From: an uncultured Clostridia bacterium
Lineage (GTDB): Bacteria > Bacillota > Clostridia > Oscillospirales > Acutalibacteraceae
DNA: 64,000 nt
NCBI GenBank assembly: GCA_947598155.1
Contig: CANQFC010000007.1
Location: forward strand, 35,749-99,748
Direction: 5' to 3'
Position numbers and translations under genes: made by a program. This document shows, piece by piece, positions 24,785 to 34,216 of this stretch (its first letter is position 1; each line of letters opens with the position of its first letter). The notes beneath the pieces were generated by a model. That model did no database searches. It saw only the letters and a list, made by a program, of their open reading frames with translations, and was not told the DNA's origin.

Positions 24785-27700
24785 ATGTTTAAACGTATAA
24801 AAGCGCTCATAGAGAATAAAAAGGGTTTAACACTTGTTGAAACCCTTGTCGCGTTAACAATTCTCGCGCTTTTGGTTTTCTGCATCGCTCCGCTTTTCCT
24901 TGTCAATCTTGATACAATTAGGGTTTCAGGTGATAAAGCGGTTACAGTTCACCGAAACGCGGGCTTAATGCAAAAAATTCTCGGTAATTTTGAAACCGGC
25001 GACGACACGTCCAATGAAGGATACGATATAGACGTCGCCAGCGCGGACGTTACCCTTTCCGGCAATGAAATTTCATATACGGTAAAGGCGCAGGGCGATT
25101 TGCTTGTTACAAACCCAAACAATATTTCGGAGGGGTTTGCGACCGTTAAGGCCGATTCTCCCGACTCAACGTTTCAGGTATTTCCAAAATCACTGACAGA
25201 CGACTTCAAAGAGGCATACCTTACCGTAGCGGCAATAGGATTTAGTTTTGTTGACGAGCCGGGCTCTTCGATTTATGAACTTTATTGCAATAAAGGCGGT
25301 ACGCTGACAAAGCTTACTTACGGTGACGATTATATAATGCAGCGCGTTGTTTCAAGCGACCCGACGGTACAAAACCGCGTTATGCAAATTATTCTTTACG
25401 GCGGAACGGACGTTAATTTCAGCAATTCTCCTTTAACATTTAAATATAAAGGATATACAAAGACAATTCAGGTTGACGCTCCGTCAATGATTATGGTCGG
25501 CGAAAAGTCGGCGGACGGCTACCGTTATTATGTTACGCGCGGTGAGACTGAAAAAGACGAAAGCGGTAACGACAGACTTATTGTTCTTGAAAAGTATATG
25601 GATGATGTTCCGCTTACCTCTGCAATGAACGACGTTGCGTGGGTTTCGGCAGAAGACGCAGACAAGTACGCAGTAGGCGCGGACGGCGAAAAGTACGGTT
25701 ACTATGTAATGTGCGGCGACAACGGGCAAATAAGGCGTTTTTGGCAGAACCCCACAACGGGCAATTACTATTGGGGCGGCGACCATACCTATTATACCGA
25801 CATAAATCTTAACCGTGTTGAGGGTAACAGCTATGTAAATGCGGTAGATACGCTCAGCACATCGGTTTCATATAAATTCCTTGCAAGAAGAGGCGCCCCG
25901 ACGCACGAGGGTACGGACGGTTATCAGCTTGTTCACGGTACAACCGGTTCGGCTTCAAAGGACCCGAGGAAAGATAACGCTATGGCGTCCACCGCGAATA
26001 TGTGGACTGTCACCGCGCTTGACGGCGGCGCGTCCTCGCAAAACGCGTATTTTTACGCTTCCGACGGTAAAATACTTTACTATTATATGGACGAAGGCCT
26101 TAAAAGCGGAGATCATTCAGGCGGTCTTTTGGCTGAACAGGTAGGCGACGGTTCATTCACCGCGCTGAGAGACAATGTTTTCGGTAAAACCAGTTATAAT
26201 GGCAGAAAATTCAGAGGTACAGGCTATTATAACGAATGGAATTTTGAGGCTCTTTCCTGGCTTAGGGCAGACCAAGATTCTTATTATACCATTCAGGGTA
26301 TTGACCCCTCGTCGGTAAACAGGAACGCTTATCCTATAACCTTAACCTCGGTCGGCGCGATTGTTCTTCAGGGAAGCAGCAGTATAGGCGATGACCAGCC
26401 GTATGCCGGAAGCACTTCTTACGCAAACTACGACGTATCGGACGGCGGAGCTGTTATTCAGAGCTCAGTTGCAAATTATCCCACATCTACTTATACGCTT
26501 TACTGCGGTTATATTCCGTCAGCTTACGACGTTTGGTCAAGAAAAGCGCACGACGGCTGTTCATTGGACATCGCCAGTGTAAATACTACCGCTAACCAGC
26601 TTGTCGCAAAAGAAACATATAAAGATTTCCACCAGGAATACGACGTTGACTCTTATCTTCAAAGAAGAAGCAGTAACATTTTGCAAGGCTCCACCGAGAA
26701 AAACCCGATTTGGAGAGGCACCTTCGGAATAACGCCGTACTTTACATCAGGCGATACGATTAATTTAAGAACCGCGGCGACCCGTGTTTACGAGGGTAGA
26801 AAAAAAGCCTATGATGCTGCTGCCGTGGGTCAAAGGTATTGGCTTGACTATATGTATTACTGGCCTTATACAAACTTAGGATATGCCGTAACGGGCAAAT
26901 TCTTTGACGCGCACACTGACACCTCGGTACTCAGCGATGATTACAGATTGCCTATAAACTCCGCGTTCCAAGAAAACACAATTTATTCGACGCGCGGTGA
27001 GAATAGCAGTACAAAGCGTCAGCAATACCTTACGGGCGGTAAGGTCATAGACATTACCTGCTCATATTACTCACAGCCGTTTGCGCTTCACATTGCGGCT
27101 AACCCGTCAATAGACACTAAGGCATATATGCTTGACAATGAAACGGGTGAAAAGCATTTCACATATTATTACGCAAACCGTCGTGAAACTGTCACTATTC
27201 TAAAAATTGCGAGCGCAAAGATTCCTAACGCGGGTGAAAACGATATTAACGTTTCCCTTGCGGTTGGTTACGCGCAGGGCGGTTCAATAACATTCCGCGA
27301 ATCAGGCTCATCTTACCCCGCTTTTGTTAATAACATTATGCCTATCGGTATAGTTTATCTTCGCGCGGGAACAGCCAACATCGGCAAACAGGCGGCGAAC
27401 GGTAACTCCACGGGCGAATATCAGGCAATAGACAAAACGGGATATATGCTTAAGGACGAATCAAACTATTTCCATCAGTTTTATTATCTTAACTCAAAGC
27501 TTGACGAGGGATATTCCAATCCTAACGGCCCCGGTTCGGATAAAACAGCCGACGAGTACAACTTCTTAGGAATGGGATTAGTGGCGCATATCGGTAATAT
27601 GTACGGCGCGAAATATTGGCAGAATAACCGTCATATAATTTTCCGTTCCTCAGACGGCGGCGAGCCCGACACAAACGATCACAATGCGACGCCGAACGGC

Positions 27701-28726
27701 AACTATAACTATATACGCTGCCATCCGCTTGTTGATACTAAAGTAACCTGCGTTGCTTGGGGCACTACTTGGGATAACAACCCCGAGGCTATGTGGGGAA
27801 CAGATAACGGCACTGTTCTTTCCTGGTGGGTTCAGCTTAACGCCAAAGACTTTGATTCTAATTCGTCGAAGTACAACGACAAGAGCGTTTCTGCCGAGTT
27901 CCAGTCTCACCAGTGGATTGACAATGTTGAGGGTAAAGGCTTTAAGACAAAATCATATTCTTGGAAAGGTACGGTAGGCGTTCATCAGTCAGACAGTGAA
28001 AGTAATCCTAACCCCGCCACCTTTAACTATTCTTTGTCAGGTAAAACTTTTGCAAGCCAGTTCCGCACATTCTTTGACAAGTCCACGCAGGAAAACCGGT
28101 ATTATGAACAAGGTTACGGCTTTATTTCAACGCTTTCCTCAATAAATGATATTGCTTATGCAAACGACTATTGGGTTGCGGTAGGCAATCAGTCAACAGG
28201 CAAAACAAACCTCAGAGGTTCGGTTATCTGTCCCGCTCTTTACTGCGGAAACAGCTCGCTTCCGAATCCCGCCGGTATTTATTACGGCGGTTCGAAAGAC
28301 GTCAAGGCTTATACAGACAACGGTCAGGGCGGTTCTTGGGTAAATGTAAGATATTGGTATGACGCAAAAGGTACAGGAAAACAGTCCGAGGATAACGCGA
28401 CATACCTTTGGAAAGCCGTTAAGATTTCAAACAATGAGAATTATAACATTGTTCAGATAAATTGCCTCAACGGTATTTGGTTTGCTACGGGTTATGTGGA
28501 CGACAATCAGGACGGCGAATGGGACGAAGGCGAAAGAGCTGTTGTTTGCTGGGCAAGAGATCCGCTCGCGTCTTGTGACGCCAGAAACTCGATAGGTAAT
28601 CCCGCAGAGGGGCGCTGGAGTGAGAATACTCAGTTTTACAGAACAACCGGCAAAGGTGAGTATCAGGCTATGCCCGCGTCCGACGTCGGCGGAATTAACT
28701 CGGTAGCGTGCCGTGACGATATGTAA
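24785..28726 (+). CDS. Giant prepilin-like protein, candidate pilus-tip adhesin
   Basis: A 1313-residue protein with a type III prepilin start, 'NKKGLTLVETLVALTILALL' near residue 14, including the cleavage Gly and Glu at +5. The remainder is a huge Tyr-, Asn-, Gly- and Ser-rich outside region. From about residue 1120 it shows propeller-like repeats ('INDIAYANDYWVAVG', then 'NCLNGIWFATG'). Between them and the end lies an EF-hand-like calcium loop at residues 1239-1250 (DDNQDGEWDEGE). The last repeat stops after 'INSVACRDDM', so the C-terminus may be truncated. A GGAGG site precedes ATG 24785. Size and position suggest a surface adhesin carried on the pilus; that is inference. Confidence 0.72.
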   Translation: MFKRIKALIENKKGLTLVETLVALTILALLVFCIAPLFLVNLDTIRVSGDKAVTVHRNAGLMQKILGNFETGDDTSNEGYDIDVASADVTLSGNEISYTVKAQGDLLVTNPNNISEGFATVKADSPDSTFQVFPKSLTDDFKEAYLTVAAIGFSFVDEPGSSIYELYCNKGGTLTKLTYGDDYIMQRVVSSDPTVQNRVMQIILYGGTDVNFSNSPLTFKYKGYTKTIQVDAPSMIMVGEKSADGYRYYVTRGETEKDESGNDRLIVLEKYMDDVPLTSAMNDVAWVSAEDADKYAVGADGEKYGYYVMCGDNGQIRRFWQNPTTGNYYWGGDHTYYTDINLNRVEGNSYVNAVDTLSTSVSYKFLARRGAPTHEGTDGYQLVHGTTGSASKDPRKDNAMASTANMWTVTALDGGASSQNAYFYASDGKILYYYMDEGLKSGDHSGGLLAEQVGDGSFTALRDNVFGKTSYNGRKFRGTGYYNEWNFEALSWLRADQDSYYTIQGIDPSSVNRNAYPITLTSVGAIVLQGSSSIGDDQPYAGSTSYANYDVSDGGAVIQSSVANYPTSTYTLYCGYIPSAYDVWSRKAHDGCSLDIASVNTTANQLVAKETYKDFHQEYDVDSYLQRRSSNILQGSTEKNPIWRGTFGITPYFTSGDTINLRTAATRVYEGRKKAYDAAAVGQRYWLDYMYYWPYTNLGYAVTGKFFDAHTDTSVLSDDYRLPINSAFQENTIYSTRGENSSTKRQQYLTGGKVIDITCSYYSQPFALHIAANPSIDTKAYMLDNETGEKHFTYYYANRRETVTILKIASAKIPNAGENDINVSLAVGYAQGGSITFRESGSSYPAFVNNIMPIGIVYLRAGTANIGKQAANGNSTGEYQAIDKTGYMLKDESNYFHQFYYLNSKLDEGYSNPNGPGSDKTADEYNFLGMGLVAHIGNMYGAKYWQNNRHIIFRSSDGGEPDTNDHNATPNGNYNYIRCHPLVDTKVTCVAWGTTWDNNPEAMWGTDNGTVLSWWVQLNAKDFDSNSSKYNDKSVSAEFQSHQWIDNVEGKGFKTKSYSWKGTVGVHQSDSESNPNPATFNYSLSGKTFASQFRTFFDKSTQENRYYEQGYGFISTLSSINDIAYANDYWVAVGNQSTGKTNLRGSVICPALYCGNSSLPNPAGIYYGGSKDVKAYTDNGQGGSWVNVRYWYDAKGTGKQSEDNATYLWKAVKISNNENYNIVQINCLNGIWFATGYVDDNQDGEWDEGERAVVCWARDPLASCDARNSIGNPAEGRWSENTQFYRTTGKGEYQAMPASDVGGINSVACRDDM

Positions 28727-28884
28727 AATCAGAATCGCGGAGCGGTTAAAGCCCGCCCCGCGAAAAGATGCGTGAGCCGTTTGCACGCTGATGCTCAAAT
28801 ACTTTACCGAGCAGACGGCAGGCTATTCAAAAACAAAAGCTCAATCGGAAATCAGAGTTTTATGCGAAAATGGCGGTGATTACT
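28727..28884 (+). other. Structured gap between the giant prepilin and the PilW-like gene
   Basis: Three successive hairpins are visible: CGCGGAGCGG (28736-28745) with CCGCCCCGCG (28753-28762), GCGTG with CACGC, and TGCTC with GAGCA. There is no T run, so this is not a standard terminator. A 33-codon open frame (28791-28892) runs into the next gene but has no clear ribosome binding site. It may be the remains of the lost end of the giant prepilin gene or a regulatory spacer. Confidence 0.35.
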
Positions 28885-30087
28885 GTGTTTAAATATCTCT
28901 GCAAAGACAAAAAGGGAATAACCCTTATGGAAATGATAATAGCTGTCACTCTTGTCGGGTTTATTGTTCCTTTAGCGGGTCAGCTTATTGTAAATTTCAC
29001 AAAGCTATATAATATTGCTTCTCAGCGTTGGGAAATTCAGTCCGCTGTTCATTTGGCATGCAACAAATTTGAAAAAAACAGAGATTCAATAGTAAACGCC
29101 CATAAGGCGGATTTGCTTTATGACACAGCGTTAGACCAGGGTGTGACATACAATAAGGAAACCGGAGAAATTGTTTGGAAACAGCAGAGTATGGTTATGC
29201 CGGCGGAGGGTATGAAGGACGCTGATAACGTATATACATACATTTTCTCTGTTCCGGCTTATGACTCAAATACTGACAAATATCTCGGCAAATTTTTATT
29301 CGTTCGTGAATTTGACGCCGAAAACAGCGAGCTTTTCCTTGCAAACGAGGGTATGGGCGACGTTCCGGTAGATATTTCCTTTAGAGTTGCGACAACTCCC
29401 GATCTTCTGCAAAAAAATAACGAGACAAATGAATATGAAGAAAAAGCGGAACAGACGCACAGCTATCTTACGTCAACTGTTGAGATTGATTTCAAATCCG
29501 GCGTAGAAGATGTTACAAATTATGAAGTCATTACGCAGTTTACGCTGTATAATTTCAGCGGAAGGTCAATGACGATGGAGGGGCAGTATCCGGTTCTTGA
29601 GCAGGCTTGGCTTAACAGCGTATATCCTGCCGGTTGGAGCGCAGATGACAGCATTCTCGGCAGACCCGACGGAGCGGTTCCGTATATTACAAGCCGTAAT
29701 CCGAATAAGTATTCTGTTGCTCCTTTTGACTGCTCGGAATACATAAAAAAAGACGCGAATATGATGAGATTTATATCTGAGCGGGCGGCTGACTCAAAAG
29801 GAGACGTGACTGAGCTCACATCAAGTGCAAATATGGCGTCGTGTCTTACAAAGCTCTTGTTTATTGACGGCACAAAAGAGGGCGCGAGAACAGTCGGCGC
29901 GCTCCGTGATTTTAGGGATAATGTTTTGAAAGGCACGGCCGTAGGCGATTTTATAATTGAGAAGTATTACAATTCTTGGTCGCCGGCGCTGATTGAGGTT
30001 TGCCAGGAGAATCCGACAGCTGCAAAAGTAATAAAGTCAGTGATGTCTTCTGCCGCGAAAGTACTCGGATTAGCGTCTTATCGGTAG
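28885..30087 (+). CDS. PilW-like minor prepilin
   Basis: The prepilin start 'KKGITLMEMIIAVTLVGFIV' with the +5 Glu is followed by about 370 residues of outside domain, giving 400 residues in all. This is the size and style of PilW-like minor pilins that prime assembly at the tip. I placed the start at GTG 28885, which has GGCGGTGA at good spacing; ATG 28870 in the same frame has no site and would add five residues. It is the last gene before the separate pilin promoter. Confidence 0.75.
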   Translation: MFKYLCKDKKGITLMEMIIAVTLVGFIVPLAGQLIVNFTKLYNIASQRWEIQSAVHLACNKFEKNRDSIVNAHKADLLYDTALDQGVTYNKETGEIVWKQQSMVMPAEGMKDADNVYTYIFSVPAYDSNTDKYLGKFLFVREFDAENSELFLANEGMGDVPVDISFRVATTPDLLQKNNETNEYEEKAEQTHSYLTSTVEIDFKSGVEDVTNYEVITQFTLYNFSGRSMTMEGQYPVLEQAWLNSVYPAGWSADDSILGRPDGAVPYITSRNPNKYSVAPFDCSEYIKKDANMMRFISERAADSKGDVTELTSSANMASCLTKLLFIDGTKEGARTVGALRDFRDNVLKGTAVGDFIIEKYYNSWSPALIEVCQENPTAAKVIKSVMSSAAKVLGLASYR

Positions 30088-30152
30088 TGGGAAAAATTGT
30101 CATATTTGTGAATTTTTACAAAAAAAACAGTGAGATTTGTGCAAAATATCGC

Positions 30153-30181
30153 TTGACAAAGTCTGATAACGGGAATATAAT
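30153..30181 (+). promoter_or_regulatory. Consensus promoter of the pilin genes
   Basis: TTGACA (30153-30158) and TATAAT (30176-30181) both match the sigma-A consensus perfectly with 17-base spacing. This would give the two small pilins strong expression independent of the upstream operon, with a leader of about 75 bases. Confidence 0.85.
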
Positions 30182-30263
30182 GTGAATGCAAGGTACGGAA
30201 AATTCCCACCATTTCAAAACGCGCGGAAAATTCCTATAATCACCACGGCACGGAGGATATTAT

Positions 30264-30662
30264 ATGAGGAAAGAGATTAACCGTAAAGGTTTTTCCCTTG
30301 TAGAGTTAATGATAGTAGTCGTAATTATGGGAATTCTTATTGCGGTTGCGGTTCCGCTTTACACGGCAATCACTAAAAATGCCGAAAAGCGCACCTGCCA
30401 AGACAACCAAAGAGCAATTCGCGCAGCACACGCAAGGTATGTTTTAGATAACGCTAACGACAGTGTGGGCAAAATTTTTAAGGATGGTCATACTTCATTT
30501 AACGGAAGTAGTGAGAACGCTCAAGATGTATTTAAAGAAGATTTTCTTAATTATTTTGACGACGGCTTACTTCCTCATTGCCCGACGCACGGCGCATATT
30601 ACACCGTTTCATTTAATTCCGATGTCGATATAGTAATTAAATGCAGCGAAGACGGGCATTAA
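30264..30662 (+). CDS. Type IV pilin, minor or alternative
   Basis: A 132-residue pilin with class III cleavage site 'KGFSLVELMIVVVIMGILIA' (Gly before Phe, Glu at +5). Its long N-terminal helix is almost identical to that of the next gene, but the C-terminal domain differs. Cys residues in 'KRTCQDNQ', 'LLPHCPTHG' and 'VIKCSEDGH' could form a disulfide loop. It is cleaved and methylated by the prepilin peptidase encoded at 34217. GGAGG precedes ATG 30264. The next gene looks like the major pilin, so this is probably a minor or variant one. Confidence 0.88.
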   Translation: MRKEINRKGFSLVELMIVVVIMGILIAVAVPLYTAITKNAEKRTCQDNQRAIRAAHARYVLDNANDSVGKIFKDGHTSFNGSSENAQDVFKEDFLNYFDDGLLPHCPTHGAYYTVSFNSDVDIVIKCSEDGH

Positions 30663-30732
30663 AACGGTATTAAGGCAATTTGCCATAAATACATATTCTA
30701 TTCTCAAAAAAAATTAAAAGGAGAAAATTATT

Positions 30733-31104
30733 ATGAGAAAACTTATGAACAAAAAAGGCTTTTCACTTGTTGAGCTCATGATCGTTGTTGTTATCATGGG
30801 TATCCTTATTGCTGTTGCTATTCCGCTTTACGGCGCAATTCAGACAAACGCAAACAACAAGACTTGTGGCACAAACATTAAGAACATAAAGACAAATGCC
30901 GCATCTTACAAGACAAATTACAATGCTAATGCTGATGAAGCCGGCATTGCTTCAATGTTTGACGATGGTCAGCTTCCTGAATGTCCTCTTTCTAAGGATG
31001 GCAACCATACAAATGACTACACAATTACTATTAAAGATAACGGTGCAGCAACAGTTGAGTGCAAGAATGCCGCTAACAATGCTGATCATAAACCTGCAGT
31101 ATAA
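30733..31104 (+). CDS. pilA: Major type IV pilin PilA
   Basis: A 123-residue pilin with 'KKGFSLVELMIVVVIMGILI', a short helical domain rich in Asn, Lys and Ala, and three Cys ('NKTCGTN', 'LPECPLS', 'VECKNA'). It ends in an Asn/His/Lys tail. An AAAAGGAG site precedes ATG 30733. Codons are more biased than in the neighbours, with frequent GCT, GTT, CTT, AAG and AAC, as expected for a highly expressed gene, and a clean terminator follows. These points favour this one as the main filament subunit. Confidence 0.88.
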   Translation: MRKLMNKKGFSLVELMIVVVIMGILIAVAIPLYGAIQTNANNKTCGTNIKNIKTNAASYKTNYNANADEAGIASMFDDGQLPECPLSKDGNHTNDYTITIKDNGAATVECKNAANNADHKPAV

Positions 31105-31130
31105 TTATTCAAATTAAAATTAACTAAAAG

Positions 31131-31155
31131 GCGAGGTTAATCCCCTCGCTTTTTT
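31131..31155 (+). terminator. Intrinsic terminator after pilA
   Basis: GCGAGG (31131-31136) pairs with CCTCGC (31144-31149) and is followed by a run of six T. Confidence 0.85.
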
Positions 31156-31167
31156 CTATGTTATGAG

Positions 31168-31196
31168 TTGCGAATGTTTTCTCATTATGGTAAAAT
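31168..31196 (+). promoter_or_regulatory. Promoter of the YfhO-type gene
   Basis: TTGCGA (31168-31173) and TAAAAT (31191-31196) are 17 bases apart. The leader to ATG 31385 is about 180 bases of AT-rich sequence in which I see no further clear element. Confidence 0.5.
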
Positions 31197-31384
31197 AAAT
31201 TATGCACTTATTTTAATAAGCTTATATGTAAATTTGGCTCTGTTTATGGACAACCGCGCAAGAAAAAGATAGCATTTACCGTAACGCGTACGCTTTTATG
31301 ATAAAAACGCTAAAACAAGTTTTGTAATCATGCGATTAAAAAAGCATTTTTGCAAAATTTCTTGTTGAAAAGGTGGAAAGCAAG

Positions 31385-34213
31385 ATGAAAAGAAGAAAAA
31401 TAAATTACGTTTGGGTGGCGCCTATAATTACTTTTGTATTGCTTGGAATTATTTACGCACTTGGCGGTATTTATCCGTTTGGCGTAAATTCAACAGCTTT
31501 CTCAGACGGAATAAACCAATATGTTCCTATGCTTGCGGAATTTTCGAGGAAAATTAAAGAGGGCGGGTCATTATTCTATACTTGGAATATGGGCGCCGGA
31601 ACAAATTTTTGGTCAAATTTAACATATTATCTTTCCTCTCCTCTTAATCTGCTCTCTCTTTTCTATGCCCCTGCGGAATCTTATAAGGCGTTTTCGCTTA
31701 TTACTCTTTTTACCCCTTGCGTAATGGCGCTGACGTTCGGAATTTTTCTAAAGTATATGTATAAAAAAAATGATTTCAGTGTTGTCATTTTTTCTGTGCT
31801 TTGGGCATTTTCGGGCTTTATGATAACGAACTGCTTTTTTACATCATGGTATGCCGCTATAATCTATTTCCCGTTGGTTATTTTAGGACTTCAACGGCTT
31901 ATGGACGGCAAGAGCGGGTGGCTCTATTCGCTTTTTTTGGGATTGACCATACTGTCTAATTTTTATATCGGTTGGATGGTTTGTATTTTCTGCGTAATTT
32001 ACTTTGTATATTGCTTTATTTCCGATGAGGACGTGGTTTATGAAGGCGTTACCGCGCCAAAAGAGAACGAGGGCGAAGGTAATGGCGAAGAGACGGTAAA
32101 CATTTTTGCCATATTTAAAAATTCATATCTTCTCAGCAGTATTCTGAAATTTGCATTTGCGTCTTTTCTGGGCGGAGCATTGTCCGCCGTGTTCACTCTG
32201 CCTATGGTATTTACTCTTCAAAACACGGGCAAGGGCACAGTTGAGCCAAAAGTATTCAACATTACCGAAATCTGGAGTCTGCTTGCGTCACACGTTTACC
32301 CCGTAAAAAATATTTATCACACGCTTGTTTCGCCTGATATAATTTTCTGTTTCGCCGGTCTTTTATCAATTATTCTGTGTGTTGCATATTTTTTCTCAAA
32401 GGGAATATCGCGGCGGAAAAAAATCGGCAATCTGTTTTTACTGGGAGTAATGTGGGCGTCAATTACGTTTCACGCAGTTTCTTTTGTATGGCACGGATTT
32501 GGCGAGCCGGCAGGGCTTATGTACCGCTTTGCTTTTGTTTATACCTTTGTAATTATAAAAATTGCGTTTGAAATGTTTGCTGAGATAGAAAAAATCAGCA
32601 AAATAGGAGTGCTTATAAGCCTATGCTTTATAGGAGCAGGTATTTTTGGGTTTTATAAAAATGAAATGACATACGATTTAATTTGGTCGGTAGGCTTGGC
32701 GGTAAAAATCGCAGTATTTGCTCTCCTGTTTGCAATAGCCGTTTTGCTTATTAAATTAAAATCCAAAAAGCAGATAATTTCAGCTGTTTTAACCGTTTTA
32801 GTAGCGGCAGAATGTTTAACTTTAAATTTAGAAAATATCAATAAAACTGATATGAGTACAATTTATACAGGTAAAAATACCGTTTCAGAGCTTTTAGCAA
32901 ATTCAGATAAAAAGGATTATGATGTTGTTTCGCTTACTAATAAGCCTAACGGATTTTATGAAATGATGCAATACGGGCTTTCGTACGGTTACAGAAGTCT
33001 TGAGATGTATTCTTCAATGGCGGATAATAATTTTGTGCTCTCTGCCTCTAATATGGGCGCTTACAGTAACAGACTAAACTCTGAAAACGGCGCGACGGAA
33101 ACGACTCCGGTTTTTAATCTCCTTTTCCCGACAAAATATATAATTGACGGCAGAGGAAGGCTTAATGAAAATGAATTTCACAAAAAACTTTCCGAAAAAG
33201 ACGGCTACGTTCTTTATGAAAATAATTACACGATGCCGTTTATGTATGCGGTAAGCGGCAATATATCGCAGTGGAGACCTTTTTCTTTCCCTGTGTTAAC
33301 AGACAATACCAACGAAGCCTTTAAATGCATAACGGGCATTGAAAAAGATGTGGCTTTATATAATGAAAATAAAAATTTCAGCTACATAAACTGTGAACAT
33401 ATTTCAGCGGATGAAAAAATTGAAAATAAAAATGAACAGCAGGAAAATAATAACGGTCATAATCACGGCGAAGACGTCGACAATGATGATTTCTGGAACT
33501 ACATTGAAAATAAGATGGCAGATTTCTCTTACAGAATAAACGATGTGTCAAAACCGGCTTATATTACGTATGAGTCAGCAGCGCAGACCGACGGAATAAT
33601 GTATATTTTTGTTGACACCACTGAGTTTACTGATATGAAAATCACAATTAACGGAAAAACTACCGAATATTATACTTACGGATTGGATGAGAACCGTACA
33701 TTTGAAATTGGCGAGGTTAAAAAAGGCGATGTCGCGACGGTTACAATCGGCGGCAGAAAAGATTCAGATACTGACTATGTAGCAAAAGAGAGCAGTTTTG
33801 CCGCAATAGGATTTACCGTAGATATGGATGTTTTCCGTGAAGGGTATGAAAAGCTAAACGCTATGAGCGACACGCAAATGCTTGAATTTTCCGACACGCA
33901 CGTTAAAGCAAAGGTTACAAGCTATGAAGACGGTTTGCTCTATATTCCTACATCGTTTGACGAAGGATGGACAATTACCGTCGACGGAAACGAAGTCCCG
34001 CTTTATGAGCATGAGAGCCATATTCTTATGACAGAAATCACAAAAGGCGAGCATATTGTTGAAATGAAATACTGCCCGCAGGGATTTGTTGCCGGAGCGG
34101 CCGTAACGGGAGTTTCACTGCTTATTCTTATCGCGTGGGCGGTAATTTCAAAAAAACGCAATGACAGAGCAAGGATTGGCGAGAAATCTCAGGAAAATGT
34201 GAATGAGGAGTAA
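31385..34213 (+). CDS. YfhO-family membrane protein (GT-C glycosyltransferase-like)
   Basis: A 942-residue polytopic protein. Its first helix is followed by an outside loop, 'NSTAFSDGINQYVPMLAEF', and 'LFYTWNMGAGTNFWSNLTYY', characteristic of YfhO. About a dozen helices extend to residue 480, then a large outside domain (about 490-905) and a final helix near 910-930. YfhO proteins belong to the GT-C fold and in Bacillus and Listeria help glycosylate lipoteichoic acid. I chose ATG 31385 because AAGGTGG lies eight bases upstream. Its place between pilA and the prepilin peptidase raises the possibility that it glycosylates pilins; that is inference. Confidence 0.8.
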   Translation: MKRRKINYVWVAPIITFVLLGIIYALGGIYPFGVNSTAFSDGINQYVPMLAEFSRKIKEGGSLFYTWNMGAGTNFWSNLTYYLSSPLNLLSLFYAPAESYKAFSLITLFTPCVMALTFGIFLKYMYKKNDFSVVIFSVLWAFSGFMITNCFFTSWYAAIIYFPLVILGLQRLMDGKSGWLYSLFLGLTILSNFYIGWMVCIFCVIYFVYCFISDEDVVYEGVTAPKENEGEGNGEETVNIFAIFKNSYLLSSILKFAFASFLGGALSAVFTLPMVFTLQNTGKGTVEPKVFNITEIWSLLASHVYPVKNIYHTLVSPDIIFCFAGLLSIILCVAYFFSKGISRRKKIGNLFLLGVMWASITFHAVSFVWHGFGEPAGLMYRFAFVYTFVIIKIAFEMFAEIEKISKIGVLISLCFIGAGIFGFYKNEMTYDLIWSVGLAVKIAVFALLFAIAVLLIKLKSKKQIISAVLTVLVAAECLTLNLENINKTDMSTIYTGKNTVSELLANSDKKDYDVVSLTNKPNGFYEMMQYGLSYGYRSLEMYSSMADNNFVLSASNMGAYSNRLNSENGATETTPVFNLLFPTKYIIDGRGRLNENEFHKKLSEKDGYVLYENNYTMPFMYAVSGNISQWRPFSFPVLTDNTNEAFKCITGIEKDVALYNENKNFSYINCEHISADEKIENKNEQQENNNGHNHGEDVDNDDFWNYIENKMADFSYRINDVSKPAYITYESAAQTDGIMYIFVDTTEFTDMKITINGKTTEYYTYGLDENRTFEIGEVKKGDVATVTIGGRKDSDTDYVAKESSFAAIGFTVDMDVFREGYEKLNAMSDTQMLEFSDTHVKAKVTSYEDGLLYIPTSFDEGWTITVDGNEVPLYEHESHILMTEITKGEHIVEMKYCPQGFVAGAAVTGVSLLILIAWAVISKKRNDRARIGEKSQENVNEE

Positions 34214-34216
34214 AAA

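Noticed and set aside
28791..28892. A 33-codon frame overlapping the PilW-like gene start
   Set aside because: There is no ribosome binding site before its ATG and the peptide is unlike any known, so it is not called as a gene.
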